A DNA stretch of 33,682 nucleotides, taken from Pyrinomonadaceae bacterium (lineage in GTDB: Bacteria; Acidobacteriota; Blastocatellia; Pyrinomonadales; Pyrinomonadaceae). The stretch covers positions 1 through 33,682 of the forward strand of contig JAIBCA010000142.1 in NCBI GenBank assembly GCA_019694345.1, given 5' to 3'. The notes below the pieces were generated by a model that was given only the letters and a program-made list of their open reading frames with translations, ran no database searches and was not told the origin of the DNA. The stretch's first letter is position 1. The number at the start of each line of letters is the position of its first letter. Positions 33,081 to 33,682 of this stretch are shown one piece after another. Made by a program: the position numbers and the translations under genes.

Positions 33081-33682
33081 ATGTACGAAATCAACGAAAC
33101 CCACGACCCGAACCTAAAAAGCTGGGTCGAATCCGCCAACGATCCGAATACTGATTTTCCGATACAGAATTTGCCGTTTTGTGTTTTCAAGAGACGTGAA
33201 ACAAATGAGTTTCAGCGAATCGGTGCGGTGATTGGCGATATGGTATTTGACTTCCAACTCGCCTTCGACACGGAGCTTGATGAGTCGAAATACTTTGAGG
33301 TTCAATCGTTCACATTGAACGAGCTGTGCGATGAGTTCGACGAATCGGAGCCGCAGGCCCTCAGGCGAAGAGTTCAGAGACTGCTGAGCGAAAATACAGA
33401 ATTGTATGTACAGGATAGAATTAAACACTGTCTCATTAATCTTTCCGATGCAGAGGTGATTTCTCCTTTTATCATTGGCGACTACACCGACTTCTACTGC
33501 TCGATCTATCACGCGACGAATGTTGGGTCGATGTTTCGGCCGGACAATCCTTTGTTGCCGAATTATAAATATGTGCCGATCGGGTATCACGGGCGGGCGT
33601 CGTCGATCGTGATTTCGGGGACGGACGTTAAGCGGCCGCACGGGCAGAACCGCAGCGACGCTGAGAAACCGCCGGTGTTTAT
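33081..33682 (+). CDS. fahA: fumarylacetoacetase, 3' end missing
   Basis: Fumarylacetoacetase hydrolyses fumarylacetoacetate to fumarate and acetoacetate, the last step of tyrosine and homogentisate breakdown. The frame opens at ATG 33081 and is still open at the window end, giving the first 200 residues. The N-terminal SH3-like domain is followed by the start of the catalytic domain with GDYTDFYCSIYHATNVGSMF, which carries the metal-binding Asp and the catalytic His, and then YKYVPIGYHGRASSIVISG and KRPHGQ, all near-identical to the family signatures. The dyad repeat and the DYAGLFPP-family gene precede it. Confidence 0.95.
   Translation, partial: MYEINETHDPNLKSWVESANDPNTDFPIQNLPFCVFKRRETNEFQRIGAVIGDMVFDFQLAFDTELDESKYFEVQSFTLNELCDEFDESEPQALRRRVQRLLSENTELYVQDRIKHCLINLSDAEVISPFIIGDYTDFYCSIYHATNVGSMFRPDNPLLPNYKYVPIGYHGRASSIVISGTDVKRPHGQNRSDAEKPPVF

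Noticed and set aside
33114..33641. Open frame on the minus strand at the right edge
   Set aside because: It is the antisense shadow of the fumarylacetoacetase gene, whose plus-strand frame runs out of the window.

Overview
The window looks like chromosomal DNA of a Gram-negative, moderately GC-rich bacterium, most likely an Acidobacteriota member (Blastocatellia-like). This rests on gene content rather than a marker gene: a Kdo transferase and lipoproteins imply an outer membrane, and DUF4129/DUF4350/MoxR, DUF4126, DUF4349 and an EF-P with a PGNLRA tip loop fit that phylum. I see no rRNA, tRNA, CRISPR array or transposase.

Layout. At 1-5281 (+) a run of DUF4129 (cut at the left edge), DUF4350, TauE/SafE, MoxR ATPase and a secreted ankyrin protein is nearly gap-free. 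It converges on a membrane Ser/Thr kinase-like protein (minus) whose catalytic loop has lost its aspartate. From 20744 down to 6971 almost everything is on the minus strand: an NtrC-type response regulator; DUF4126, DUF4349 lipoprotein and a small membrane protein; a GT1 glycosyltransferase; beta-carbonic anhydrase; a secreted GWD-like dikinase with a lipoprotein and a small secreted protein; EF-P; Kdo transferase; a GT21-like glycosyltransferase; and the F0 genes atpZ, atpI, atpB and atpE, closed by a strong terminator. The F1 genes and atpF are not here.

The standout is 20763-23084. This AT-richer block on the opposite strand sits between the response regulator and the sensor kinase that would normally form one operon with it. 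It holds two genes. One is an exported 346-residue precursor ending in a ten-cysteine module, similar in layout to the myxobacterial bacteriocin fulvocin C. The other is a polytopic membrane protein with a C-terminal CGVC thioredoxin domain. I read them as a disulfide-rich bacteriocin-like peptide and its dedicated thiol oxidoreductase.

From 24776 on the plus strand are a transpeptidase with a very lysine-rich N-terminus, a secreted repeat protein, rnc, lepB and psuG. Then come ruvC and an SH3 protein (minus), a DYAGLFPP-family unknown, a dyad-symmetric intergenic repeat, and fumarylacetoacetase cut by the right edge.
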